From the NCBI GenBank assembly GCA_028671895.1, contig CM053795.1, positions 9,755,501 to 9,819,500 of the forward strand: a stretch of 64,000 nt of DNA, written 5' to 3'. The translations under genes were made by a program, and so were the position numbers. A model generated the notes under the pieces. It saw nothing but the letters and a program-made list of their open reading frames with translations. It was not told the origin of the DNA and did not search any database. The DNA comes from Oenanthe sinensis (Eukaryota; Streptophyta; Magnoliopsida; Apiales; Apiaceae). Below, in pieces: positions 38,365-50,181 of the stretch. Numbering within the stretch: position 1 is the stretch's first letter; each line of letters opens with the position of its first letter.

Positions 38365-41300
38365 TCACTGCAAATGGCCATTGTTGGGACCATATTCATT
38401 TTCTCTTAAGTTCAGATTGCTGGAGAAATTGTTTTCTTTAAAACGGTTAATGGCGGGACTGTTGGATATAACATGACTACCCCCAGAGAACATTATAGTT
38501 TCTCTATTCAAATTCCATCCTAATTTATCCACACTACCAGATGAATTTCCTACCGAAGTTTGAATTGGAATAGGGGAAGTATTTCCCAACCTCTTGTGAA
38601 GTGAAAGCGGGAACCCAGGGACCATGCCAGAAGTATGATAGTTGTTCCGATAAAGAGGACTCAGATTTCCAAATTCAAGTACAGAAGAATTTGGATCCAA
38701 AACTTGAGCTAGAAGGTTGGAAAAGTAGCCTGGCCGATTAACAGCATTTACCGTTAAGCTTTCTCTTCCATGATTAAATTCTGCAGTACTTGGACGGACT
38801 GATCTCTGAATTTGTTGTCCTGCACGAGGTATGAAGTTCTTTGTAGATAGAGAAGTCTTGTGCAGTCCTTGTTGTGGCCCTGACAGGAAAAAAAAGAAAA
38901 GTCAAATACAAGAAAATTAAATGATCAGAATGAAGAAAAGAAAACAATAAGTTTCTTTAGCTAGTTATTTAATTTACTTCTTTTTCATTTGATATTATGC
39001 TTGGTCATGGTGCATTAAGTATTTGAATACTTTACAACAATTATTAGCTAGAGTTAGTTGTCATGTCTTACTGCTTACTACTAAACCTCTTTTAAAACTC
39101 GACATTTATAAAATTAGAGTTTGTGCACCTGAATGAGGGTTTTTTTGCACTTGAGCTTGGTAAACGGGCTGATAATTAACAGGATTTTTCATCAAGCTTT
39201 CTCTCCGATGATTAATTTCCGTGCTACTTGCATAGACCGAGCCCTGAGTTTGTCGTCCGGCAAGAGTAATGAAGTTCCTTGTAGTTGAAGAAATCATGTG
39301 TTGTCCTTGTTGTGGCTCTGACATGAATGAAGGAAAAGTAGAATATACAGGAAAAAACCAACTGATTATCATGAATAAATGAAAACAATTAATTTCTTTG
39401 GCTAATTATTTTCCTTCCTTTACATTTCATATAATGACTTGGTTATGGTGCATTTGTATTTGAATAATTTGCAGCAACTATTACATTCAGTTGTGTCTTG
39501 CTTTAATGTAGACCTCTTTTAAGACTCTTCAATGATAAATTTAGAGTTTGTTCACCTGAATGAGGGATTTCCTGCACTTGGTCACGAGGCCGATTAATTG
39601 CATTTCTCATCAAACTTTTACTCCTTTGATTAAATTCTGTGTTACTTGCACAAGTCGAACCCTGAATTTGTCGTCCTGTAGGAGGAATGAAGTTCCTTTT
39701 ACATGGAAGAATAGTGTGTTGTCCTCGTTGTGGCTCTGACAGGACAAAAGGAAAAGTTAAATACACAGAGAAAACCTAATGATTAAAATAAATAAATAAA
39801 AACACAATTGACTTTTTTGGCTAGTTATTTACTTCATTTTCACTTAAATTATATATGGCTTGGCCATGGTGCATTAAGAGCATATCCAAGAATTTATTTT
39901 AAAAAGTTGTTAAGTTGAAAAATAAAGAGTCTTGCTAAATTAAAGCTCAAGAGACTCTTTAAAAATTTAAAAATAAAATACTGTATAGATAGAGAGTAAT
40001 TATAAAAATTATTGTTGAAGTTGATACATTAATTAATGTAATAACTTACTCGAAATCTAATATTTTATATTATATTTAATTAGGAGTATGCTAAACCTCT
40101 TTTAAAACTCGATAAATTAGAGTTTGTGCACCTGAATGAGGGTTTTTTTGCACTTGAGCTTCGTAAACGGGCCTATTAACAGGATTTTTCATCAAGCTTT
40201 CTCTCCGATGATTAATTTCCATGCTACTTGCATAGACCGAGCCCTGAATTTGTCGTCCAACAAGAGTAATGGAGTTCCTTGTAGTTGAAGAAATCGTGTG
40301 CTGTCCTTGTTGTGGCTCTGACATGACTTTAGGAAAAGTTTAATATACAGAAAAAGCTAGCTAATTACTGATCATCATGAATAAATGAAATCAATTAATT
40401 TCTTTGGCTAATTATTTTCCTTCCTTTTCATTTGATATAGTGGCTTGGTTATGGTGCATTTTTATCTGAATAATTTGCAGCAACTATTACATTCAGTCGT
40501 GTCTTACTTAGTGTAGACCTCTTTTAAGACTCGTCATTAATAAATTTAGAGTTTGTTTACCTAAATTTAGAGCTTGGTCACCAGGCCGATTAATCGCATT
40601 TTTCATCAGACTTTTGCTCCTTTGATTAAATTCTGTGTTACTTGCACAAACCGAGTCCTGAATTTTTCGTCCCGTAGGAGGAATGAAGTTTCTTTTAGAT
40701 GAAGGAATTGTTTGATGTCCTCGTTGGGGCTCTGACAAGACAAAAAGAAAAGTTAAATACACAGAGAAAATTACTAAATAATTAGAATAAATAAATAAAA
40801 AACAATTAACTTAATCATGGTGCATTAAGAGCATATCCAAGAATCTCTTAATATAAGTTCTTAAATTCAAAAATAAAGAGTCTTGGTAAACTAGAGCTCT
40901 TAGAGGATCTTTAAAATTTTAAAAATAAAATATAAATAGAGAGTAATTATAAACATTATTGCTAAAATTGATACATTTATTAATATAATAATAACTTACT
41001 AGAAATCTAATATTTTATATCATATTTAAGAGTATGCTAGGAGCGAGGCTCTTGGTGATTATCTAATTATTTATTTGAGTACTTTACAACAATTGTTAGA
41101 GTCAGTTATTGTGTCTCTTATTGCTTACTGTGTACCTCTTTTAATACTCGTCATTCATAATATAGAGTTTGCGTACCTGAATGAGGACTTTTCTGCACTT
41201 GTGCTTGGCTGGTGTTGGGCATATGTCTACCTCTATTCTTTGTTGACTTCCTATTAGAATTTGCAGCCGCAACATGTTTCAGGTCCATTTTAAATTTAGC

Positions 41301-41576
41301 CAACATTATTTGGCATTCAAGTTTATAATCTTCTATTAAGGACTTCGACCATTTCTCTAGATCGAGCATTTCAACTGAAGTTGTGGTCGTCTTACGAGCT
41401 CTTCTTTTAAAACTGTTGTTTTTAGTATTTTTTGATTTAATGCAAGCTTCTCTCGAACTGCCAGGCAAAACCAAATTTGGAACGAACTTCTTATTTCTTG
41501 GTGCAAGCTCCCCACCAGACCTTGAGTCTGTCCTCCTCAACACCCTTGTGTGTTGTGAATTCCCCTCGGTGTTCAT
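38365..41576 (-). CDS. Unrecognised protein with five tandem exon-encoded modules (gene A)
   Basis: Six coding exons, read 41576-41177, 40731-40561, 40317-40132, 39735-39556, 39317-39129, 38879-38365, all in phase 1, giving 546 aa. I do not recognise a known domain. Residues 1-134 are basic with a helical, coiled-coil-like stretch (MLDLEKWSKSLIEDYK at about 70-85). Exons 2-5 encode four modules of 57, 62, 60 and 63 codons, and a fifth opens the last exon. Each module starts E/G-P-Q-(R/Q)-G, then (R/K)-N-x-I, G-(R/Q)-Q, E-(F/I)-N-(Q/H), SL and N-(A/P)-(I/V)-N. Modules 1 and 3 form one subtype and 2 and 4 another. The C-terminal 150 residues are Ser/Asn-rich. No membrane segment or signal peptide is seen. 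Being basic, it may be nuclear (inference). Open frame through all exons argues that it is functional. A leader exon probably lies near 42950-43100. Confidence 0.75.
39079..41060. repeat. Tandem duplication of a two-exon unit of about 1 kb in gene A
   Basis: The sequence from about 39079 to 40070 (exons 5 and 4 with introns) is repeated at about 40091-41060 (exons 3 and 2 with introns). Both units begin ctaaacctcttttaaaactcg, and both carry an extra block starting gagcatatccaagaat upstream of the second exon (about 39876 and 40830). Introns and exons match, so this is DNA-level duplication and not exon convergence. Confidence 0.85.
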
Positions 41577-44500
41577 TTCAGCAAGGGATTACCAACTACA
41601 AACTTTCAAAATATTAGAACTATATCAGAATCAGTTAAACTATGATCCGTAGAAGAAAAAAAGTAATCTGTACGTAGAGAGAACAGACAATAAAAAAATA
41701 ATTTCACGTGTACACATCAGTGGTTAATTTTACAAGCGACTTGAATCCTGATAAGTGATACAAAGAGAATAATATCTACTCTAGCTGAATTAGTGAATTG
41801 TAAACCACTTGTGTGCACAAACAATACTCAATCTTCTAACATAGCATCAATTTGAACAAATGTTACATGTAACATGTATCCAGTTATTGTCTACTTATAC
41901 TTCTGTTCTCAATTGTAAATTTTTTGTGTTTATATTTCTCTATCAATTTGAGTATTTGTTTTATGATTTAAAACTTTTAATGGTATGAACTATTATCAAT
42001 TTCAAATTAACCATTTTAGAAACTTTTGCAGACGAAATCTTATGTCTAGATTGGCTACTTATTCAAAACCCTAGTAGGCCAACTAAAACAATACATTATA
42101 TTCTATTTTGAACAAATGACAAGACACCGTACAATGAAAGTGATCACCTCTCATAAACTTACATATGCCGAATGTAGAATTTCTACAGATAGATAACAAT
42201 CAGATAATAATGAAACCTCGAGTATTAAATTTTAAAATTATTGAATGAAGAAACACATAAACAAAACACGAAGAAACTAAATTCAAAGAATATCAAAGTA
42301 GAACAATTTAAAGAAAATTGAAATTATAAGCTCACCATAGATTTTAATATAAAAGAAAAATGACCTTAATTTCCTAGCTATGATATATGTTCTTTATCAT
42401 TCAGCTAATTCTTTACCCATATATTCTTATGATATTAAAACTCAAAAATAAAGATAATTAATTAAGAAAAATAATTGTGTTAAAATAATCTTGGTACATT
42501 TTTCTTGTAGCTAGCACGTATGGAGTTCCAAAGTTGTATATTAATTACTACAGGGAGATACGTTTAATAATTAATATTTAAAACCCTAAAAGCCTAATTG
42601 AAACTCATCTGAAAACACAGCACCTTACATCATGTCAATTTGACTAAATGGTAAGCTAGCTATAGCATAAAATCTATCAAAATGTGTGTCCATCTTTAAT
42701 CTATGAAATTTAGACACAGAGAAAGATATACACACCCATGGATCTGTATCAACTCATGCAACACAAAGGGGCAATTCAACAGATAACATAAATATAAATC
42801 TTTACAAAGTTGATAACCGTCAAATGAACAGAACCCCAACTGATAGAATTGAACAAAAACAACAAATAAACATCAAGGAACAAATCTAATTAAAGAGCAT
42901 CAAACGTACATAAAACAAATAAAAATCAAACAGAAAATTACCTCACCATGAATTTCAAGATAAAAGAAATAAGACCCTCCTCGTCAACTCTCAGTCTGAT
43001 TCTCTCTAGCTACCTTTAAGTTTCAGTGCCATTTCTATGGTCTAAAAAAACAAGAATAAGAAAGATTGAATTTTTATGCAATTTGAGAGTGTAAATGTAA
43101 GGAGGTATCGGAGCAGGAAGTTGGCGGAGAAACACAGGCAAAGTTATGGTGTGACAATATGACCGAAATGCCTTCTGTAACCCATTTAAATAAAAAAAAT
43201 TATGTAATTTCATTTCAACTAATTTAGTAAACAACAAATAATAATTGTCTTTAAAGAGAATCCAACTTTTACTCAAAAAGAGTTTTCAATCATAACCGTC
43301 ACTCGTTATAAATGAGGCACTCTTCTATTTTTTCCACCTAAAAGTTTAATCCATTTTTTTCTAAATAAAATATTAAATTCAAATATTAATAATAATATAT
43401 GAATTTTGTAGATTTTCTTTCTGGTCCCCAATTTTTTTTTGGAAATATAGGATATTTAAAAACATAATGCAGACTTTCATGCATGTTATTCTACTCTCAA
43501 AAGGGAAAAGGGGTCTGCTATTTTTTAATTTAATAAAAAATTGGAGAAGACAAATAATAAATATTGGAGGATACATATAATTTCTGACCAGTTTGACACT
43601 TTTTTCCTTATAAATATATATCTTTTAATTTATAAATTAGTTATAAAAATAAGGTACGAAGATAAAATTTATACTTTCTCCATATTACCCATATGCCTCG
43701 ATTTGTTGTCATACCACTATGTACGTTTTATTGCAGTAACTGCTGCTTGTAAAAAAGTTTGATTTTGGTTAAGTACCATCAATATATATGAATATTGAAT
43801 ATAACAAAAAGGCAAAAAAAAATTACACTTGTCTCGTACCATTTAAGTCCCAACCAACATACATCTCCCAACAATAATATCTGCTGTTAATCTATGAAAT
43901 CTGTTCGGTCTTGTTGCAAGTGTATTTCATCTATTTAGACTATAGACTATACATGATATTGATTAATCATTTTTATAAATTCTAATACTCACAATAAGAT
44001 TATAAATTAATATTAAATAAGATCACATTTGTTTGTAGAAAGATATTTTTCGAAAGAATATGTACTTTATAAATTTGTTTCATTTTAGCTTTTGTTGAGT
44101 GTCATGTATTTTCTAATTAATTGTCTATGGGTTTTTTTTAAAATTTTCATATCAAAAGCCTTGCTAAAAGTATAAAAACATATTTTTATCTCGAAACTGT
44201 AAGATTTATTTATTCAGATAAATTTCTATAAAATAAAATATACATATTCCATAAACTCCATAGTCATTATTATTTGAGAAATATTATATTTGAATAATTT
44301 TGGAATTTAAAAAATATTTCTAAAAATTTACTATATTTGTTTAAAAATAAAAAAATATATACTTTTCACAAAATGAAAAGTTTTTTAAATAATTGTTATA
44401 AATATATAGAAATGACTTCGCAATTCGAACAATAGAAAAAATATTTTTAAAATTTTAATTTTTTTTATAATTAATCCATATATTTTTTAGATAATAATCA

Positions 44501-45206
44501 AAAAGAGGAAAACATACTCCCTCGGTTCCATAAATCTCGTCTCAATTTGACTTTTCAAAGTCAACTTAATACTAACAAATAAAAAATAAGAATTTATTAT
44601 TTTTTAAATCTGTAAATTGATTCATAAAATAGGATAATCAAAGTTTGTTATGATATTTTTAAAAAAATATATATATTATTATTTAATATATTTTATTTGT
44701 TAATCAAAATTGATTAATTTAACTTTGAAAAGTCAAATAAAGACAAAATTTATGAGATGGGGAGAGTATTTTCTTATGCACTCTAGTTAGCTCTCTAAAA
44801 AAAGTGTAATTTTATCCGCATCCCGTAAATACTAGCATAAGTTCTTATTAAACATGTTTTAGCCAACAAAACACTAGTAAATCTGAATTTAGTAGAGCCC
44901 CACAAATTAAGCAGCATGCAGTTCCTACGTTGAGCCCCACAAATTAAATATATTTATATCTAGTCATAGACATGATTGATCAATAAAACAAGGTGCCATT
45001 TTAAACGAAATACGCAAAATCAAAACCAAAATTTGGGAATTAACAGTTTCATGTACTGATAATCATACTTTAAGAGGGTTAATTAACAATACATATCCTA
45101 GGATGTAGAAGTCAATAAAGGGTGGGAGACTTGGGGTTGGTGGCCGGGGTACTTTGCCAGTCATTGTACTTTGAGAATATGAAAACCGAATCATGCAACC
45201 TTTTCT
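41577..45206. other. Upstream region of gene A and spacer to gene B
   Basis: 41577-43100 probably contains the leader intron and leader exon of gene A: it is conserved in the decayed copy at about 50580-51540, including atggatctgtatcaact at 42738 and 51419. 43100-44500 is AT-rich with nothing recognised. A Stowaway MITE is at 44517-44766. 44930-45206 is the gene B 3' region, repeated at about 51610-51850. Confidence 0.5.
44517..44766. mobile_element. Stowaway-type MITE
   Basis: A 250-bp element with TA target duplication (44515-44516 and 44767-44768). The terminal inverted repeats are ctccctcggttccataaat on the left and, read inverted on the right, ctctccccatctcataaat. Internal caaagtcaa / ttgaaaagtcaa blocks are also inverted. 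TA duplication and the CTCCCT end define Stowaway MITEs moved by mariner-type transposases. Confidence 0.85.
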
Positions 45207-46322
45207 TTACGAAGTGCTATCATTGCGACCATACATTCTTAGCCTGGAGGCTTCATGCATTTCATATTCCTCATAGAAATTGATGTCCCTAAAATAGTTG
45301 TCAGGGAAACTCCCAGCTGGGAATATCTGATGAACTGCAGGAATTTGTGGGAACCTGGAGGAGCTCTTGCTGCCAGATGTATTCTGGTGTGGATAACTCA
45401 AGTTACCTCTCCTCTTCATTCTTTCTCTTGCATAATCAAATCCTGTGTTGCCGGTTAACTGGCCTGCTGGTGTAATCAAATTTCTCGAAGATGAAGGATT
45501 CATCTTTCCATGTAGTGGCTCTGATAGGACACACAAGGTAAAGTCAAATGCACAGCGAAAACTAAATGATCAGAACAAAATAAACGAGCACAATTATTAA
45601 TTTTTTGCCAGTTATTTTACTTCCTACGTACTGATCATTCGATATATATAATGGATTGGTCACAGTGTACTAGGTATTTGAATACTCCACAGCAATTACT
45701 AGTAATTTTTCTACATGCATGTCTTAATTACCGCTAGTTGCTATAAACTTCTTTGGGGACTAGATTTTTGTAATTTTGAGTTTGCATACCAGAATGATTT
45801 CTTTTCTGCTCTTGTCCATCTCCGGACCTCGGTATAAGTTTGCCCTTGCTCTTTCTTGTCTTCACATTAGAATCTGCTGCTGCCAAATTTGCCAGGTCTT
45901 TTTTCATTTGCTCCAACATTTTCTGATAATCTTCCTTTAGTTCATCTATCAAGGACCTCGAGAATTTTTTCAGATCGTCCATTGCAGCTGAAATGCTGCT
46001 ACTGGACTCTCTTTTCTTCTTACCTGAACTTTTACGAGAACTCTTGTTTATATTACTTTTTGGTTTACTATATTCGTTCTTTTCTCGAACATTATTGACA
46101 GCAACGGCCTTGCCTGATTTGACAACAATTGCCTCAACTGAACAGTCACTAGCTCTCCCATTACCGCCTGCAAAAACCAAATTAGCCAAATTAGAAACGA
46201 GCCTAGTTATTCTTTTTTAGGGTAGGACGTTCGTCATCAGAACTTGAGAAGTCTGATTAGAAGCTTGAGAAATTCCTACCATTTTCTGTCCTCTTGAACT
46301 CCGTATATTGCTCCATGCTCAT
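45207..46322 (-). CDS. Unrecognised basic coiled-coil protein, single-module form (gene B)
   Basis: Three exons, read 46322-46280, 46167-45790, 45520-45207, both introns in phase 1, giving 244 aa. It is a paralogue of gene A. Residues 15-140 contain a Lys/Ser-rich basic stretch (KKKRESSSS) and an amphipathic helix around MDDLKKFSRSLIDELKEDYQ, aligned with gene A residues 70-110. Exon 2 ends QEQKRNHSG, like the exon ends QVQKxPHSG of gene A. Exon 3 starts EPLHGK and continues with one module (RNLITPAGQ), then a Gly/Ser/Pro region and a Tyr/Glu-rich end (FYEEYEMHEASR). No known domain, signal peptide or membrane helix is visible; a nuclear role is plausible but unsupported. Upstream sequence to about 47650 is conserved in the decayed copy and probably holds the leader. 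Confidence 0.7.
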
Positions 46323-47672
46323 TTTTCCAGTCAGGAATCACCAATTACAAGAATTAAATTACACAATAAAAACTCTAACTTCGCACGATAGATGTAATTA
46401 TGAAGTCAACCTGCAGAGAGGGGGATAAGATTATCATTTCTCATCAGTGATTTTACAGGAGACTTGAATTCCAACAAGTATTTCAGAGACATATTTCCTC
46501 TATAGGTGACTATGCATGCTGGGGTTTAAAGGAATTTCTTCTTCCTGCTAGGTATAATTTTAAATCGACAAACCAATTGTTCTTGTCAACTTAATTATCT
46601 TTTATCAGCATAATAGAATAACTTGAAATGTGCAAAGAAATATATAGTTTTTAGAGTATCACAATTTACATTTATAACACTAGGCAAACATAATTTACCA
46701 CTAACCGTACAGAAAGCCAGATTAAGTATATAGGTAAACAAAATTTACAAATATATATTACGAGTATATATAACAAGCAACTTTCGTCTTCAATTACTCT
46801 AGCATGACTGTTGAATTAATATATAGTTATTACTTGCCATTATACAATTATGTTAAGATTCAACACGTACTCTAACAGCAGACAATTAAGTAAAACTCCG
46901 TGTTGAAACAGCAGACCGTACTCCATTTCGAGCAAAATGATACCATACCAAAATTTAATAGTGACTGCCTGCTATACTTAATTACCCTTATATATTCTCT
47001 TGATTTTAGTCGTAGGACTCTCCTAGTGTTCGTCATTTGCTAAATTGTGAGCTTCTCTCATTGTCAATTTAAGTATCTAGTTTTATAAAACACATTGTGA
47101 ATCCAGATCCGCAGACTGTATGAATCACATTACAAAGTCTTGCAACTACATTGGTTGAAGAGCACTGTTCTATGAAGCTTAATTAGAGACAGAAAACAAA
47201 TAAAGATACACACATACAGCTATAAAAACTCATCCCAAATTAACAGGTTACATACTTATTAACACACACAAAATTGCCCTCACCTCAGAAACATATACCG
47301 AATGTTAGATCTCTAGCTATGAAGTTAATAACAGCGATCAAATAATCAAAAACCCGAACTGGCTGTTAAAATTGACAAAAACTCATAAACAAATTAATAA
47401 GAAAAGCAAATCTAAAGATCACAAAATGTAGAACCAATTAATAAAATAGAAATTAAGAAGCAGGGTCCTTACCAACAATTTTCAATCTAATTCCGTCCCT
47501 GGATCTAGGCCATTGAATACATGGTCTCACAGTTCAGCAAGAATGAAAAGTTAAATTTTAATGTAAATTTGAGAGTGTGACAACTGTAGAAGGTGTAAGT
47601 TGCGGGGAGAGTCCGAGGTGAAATGACTGATGTCTTTTTTTGTTAGTATACTTTAAATAAATATTGTTGTCC

Positions 47673-47724
<52 letters not shown>

Positions 47725-48458
47725 GAGTTTAAATTTATTCCCGGACCCTTTTTAAATATTAAAATGTATATTTATAATAATTATACATTAATTTATTTAG
47801 TATATTATAATTTTATATTATAATATTTTAAAATTTATACAATATTAAGTATGAAAATATTATTTTATTATTAACCACTTATATAATTATTTTAATATAG
47901 ATTGTATATTTACAAAAATATTAAAATAATAATATACTAAAATATTTTTTAGTTATATATTTTTTATTTTAATTTTACATTACATAAAAATAATATTTGT
48001 GTAATATATTTTTTATATTTAAATATTTTATTATATTTTTAATTATACTAATTATTTACTTCTATTTTTAATTTAAAATATGTATGTGCGTATAAAGATA
48101 ATATAAAATAAAATATTTTAACTAATATGATTTTTTATATAATATATATATATATAAGTGTTTCCTAACTTTTAGCCTAAAACTATAATTACCAAAGAAC
48201 TCCTTTACTTAAAATATATAATTTATTATTTCCGGTGTTTTTTATAATAAAATAAAATTTTAAACTCATTTGAGAGGTTAACAGTGTATCTCACCAAAAT
48301 ACATCTTCCTCTTGTAAATATAGGTCTTAGCCGGTCCCGCCCGCGGTCACCAATGTAACATAGGTCTTACAGGGGTCTTGCAATAAATTAATGTTCATTT
48401 TAGTTCAGCACAGCTTTAATCTCACAATTCTTTTATATCATATAATTATACATTACTA
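46323..48458. other. Gene B upstream region and AT-rich spacer
   Basis: 46323-47650 is conserved upstream of pseudogene D (about 52863-53822 and 55853-56320), so it probably contains the gene B leader and promoter. It is followed by a long TA microsatellite (47675-47720) and AT-rich DNA with no gene. Confidence 0.45.
47675..47720. repeat. AT dinucleotide microsatellite
   Basis: About 23 consecutive AT units, located at the boundary of the duplicated gene B upstream segment. Confidence 0.95.
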
Positions 48459-49101
48459 CTAGTTTATACACCGATGATTTTTTTTAATTTTTTAATATTT
48501 TTATTTTAATATTTTTTAATGATTTGAATTTATTTGTATTTGTATAATAATAATTTAAATTTTATTTAATATTATATGTATATATTTTTATATAATTTAT
48601 TTGTATTTATATTTTAATAGGATAATTTTTGTTTGTTTTGTATAAAGATGTATTTTACTTAGGAGATTAATATGAGATATTTTAGTTAAAAGATTAATAT
48701 GAGATTGTATTTTAGTTAGAAGATTAATATTTTAAAATTAGGCCCAATAATTAATCAACTATCCGGCCCAAATATCGACCGTCTACGAAACTTTCAATGT
48801 TATCATAAATTTTAATGATATATTAAATTAAAATTATAGGATAAGTAGGATTCGTAAAATAAAAAATATAGAATATAATTTAAATATAATATAATATTAT
48901 CCTATATGTGATGAGTTGTATAAAAGGAGGATTACTGTTAGAGTTGTATTTATGATTATATTCTTTTTAAATTTGGATTTTATTAAAATTCACTCGTTAA
49001 GATTATTTTTATGGTTCACTTAAAATTGGACGGCTAAGATGGTTCACCAGTACCATACCACCAAAGCTTTTAATTTTTCGGTTATAATAATATAGTATAG
49101 A
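48459..49101 (-). mobile_element. Non-autonomous Helitron-like element, complete
   Basis: On the minus strand it starts TCTATACTATATTATTATAA at 49101 after host A and ends ...ggtgtataaactag at 48459 before host T. It is 643 bp long and matches the start of the window over its 5' half. The 3' stem is weak. There is no coding capacity. It lies at the edge of the A-B / C-D duplication. Confidence 0.7.
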
Positions 49102-49400
49102 TTTATTGATCATTATTTAATTTAACTTGTCAAATATTATATATAATTTTAAAAATATTTTTTCCCCTTCAAATTAAGTTCAAACTACGTAGCTCTCATT
49201 TTCACCGTACGTAAGACCCAATATATTAATTAAATATTACAATTTGTCATTCATATATTTTGTTTTTTATTATATTTTAATTTGAGTTGTAGATAGTAAA
49301 CAAGGACAACTTAATTATTTGAACCTGAAACTTGAAATTAAAATTAAGTACTGTTTGCTGAATAGCTTGTTTGCAACTTATAACTAATTAAGAAGTAAGA
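49102..49400. other. AT-rich spacer
   Basis: Sequence between the Helitron end and the first recognisable part of pseudogene C; nothing else is seen. Confidence 0.4.
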
Positions 49401-49402
49401 AG

Positions 49403-49955
49403 TTTCTTCTGGATAGCTTCACTGAAATCTGCCATTGCGCGACCATGCATTCTTAACCAGGCTTCATTTCCTTGTTGTAGATATTGATGGCGGCCCAGCT
49501 GAGACGGTTGGAAGCGTTTCGACAAAGCACGACTAAAACATATTGTATGTCCCCGGCCCGTTGAAATTAATTCCAGCCTAGGAGATATGAATTGCCAGCC
49601 ACAGTTTGATGTACGTGGAATATATATAGAAAGTGTTCCCTAGCCTCTGCTGAAGTGAAACTGGCAATCCAGAGGAGCCAGATATTATTTGAACCTACGT
49701 TGTTCCGGTGTAGATAACTCAAATTTTCAGGTCCTGCATGCTACAACAGAATTTGGATACGAGGTAGGCTTGAGCTAACAGGTTAACTAGTAAAGTACTA
49801 TGTACTGAAGTTAGTTAGTTTACTATGAACCTATGTATTAATTTGTAATATTGTTGAGTTTGCATACAGAATGAGTGCTTAATTTTCTGCTTAGTTTAGA
49901 GTTTAAACCTCTTGTAAAACTAGCTCGTCATATATTGATTAATAAATTTAGAGTT

Positions 49956-50006
<51 letters not shown>

Positions 50007-50181
50007 CTCATGAATATATATTGAGGGTTTTAATTTCTACACTTGTGCTTGATAACCAGGCCGATTAACTGATGCATTTTTCATCAAGCTCTCTCTTCCG
50101 TGATTAAATGCTGTGCTAGAGGAATGAAGTTCCTTGTAAATGAAAAAATCTTGTGTTGTTTTTGTTGTGGCTCTGAAAGGA
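49403..50181 (-). pseudogene. Decayed copy of gene A (copy C)
   Basis: 50040-50178 is a broken module exon. It follows a ttcag acceptor-like site and starts EPQQ, but a deletion removes the G-R-Q-I-Q part and shifts the frame. 49580-49765 matches the gene A terminal exon (complement of ctgaagtgaaactggcaatcc and gttccggtgtagata). 49430-49490 matches the gene B C-terminal end instead (cgaccatgcattctta). The coiled-coil first exon is absent; unrelated sequence sits at 50280-50400 in its place. An AT microsatellite (49955-50002) has expanded between exons. It is not translatable. Confidence 0.75.

Noticed and set aside
40011..41060. Possible LTR or CRISPR-like direct repeats
   Set aside because: The repeats are duplicated exon-intron units of gene A, with coding frame and splice sites conserved; no short regular spacers exist.
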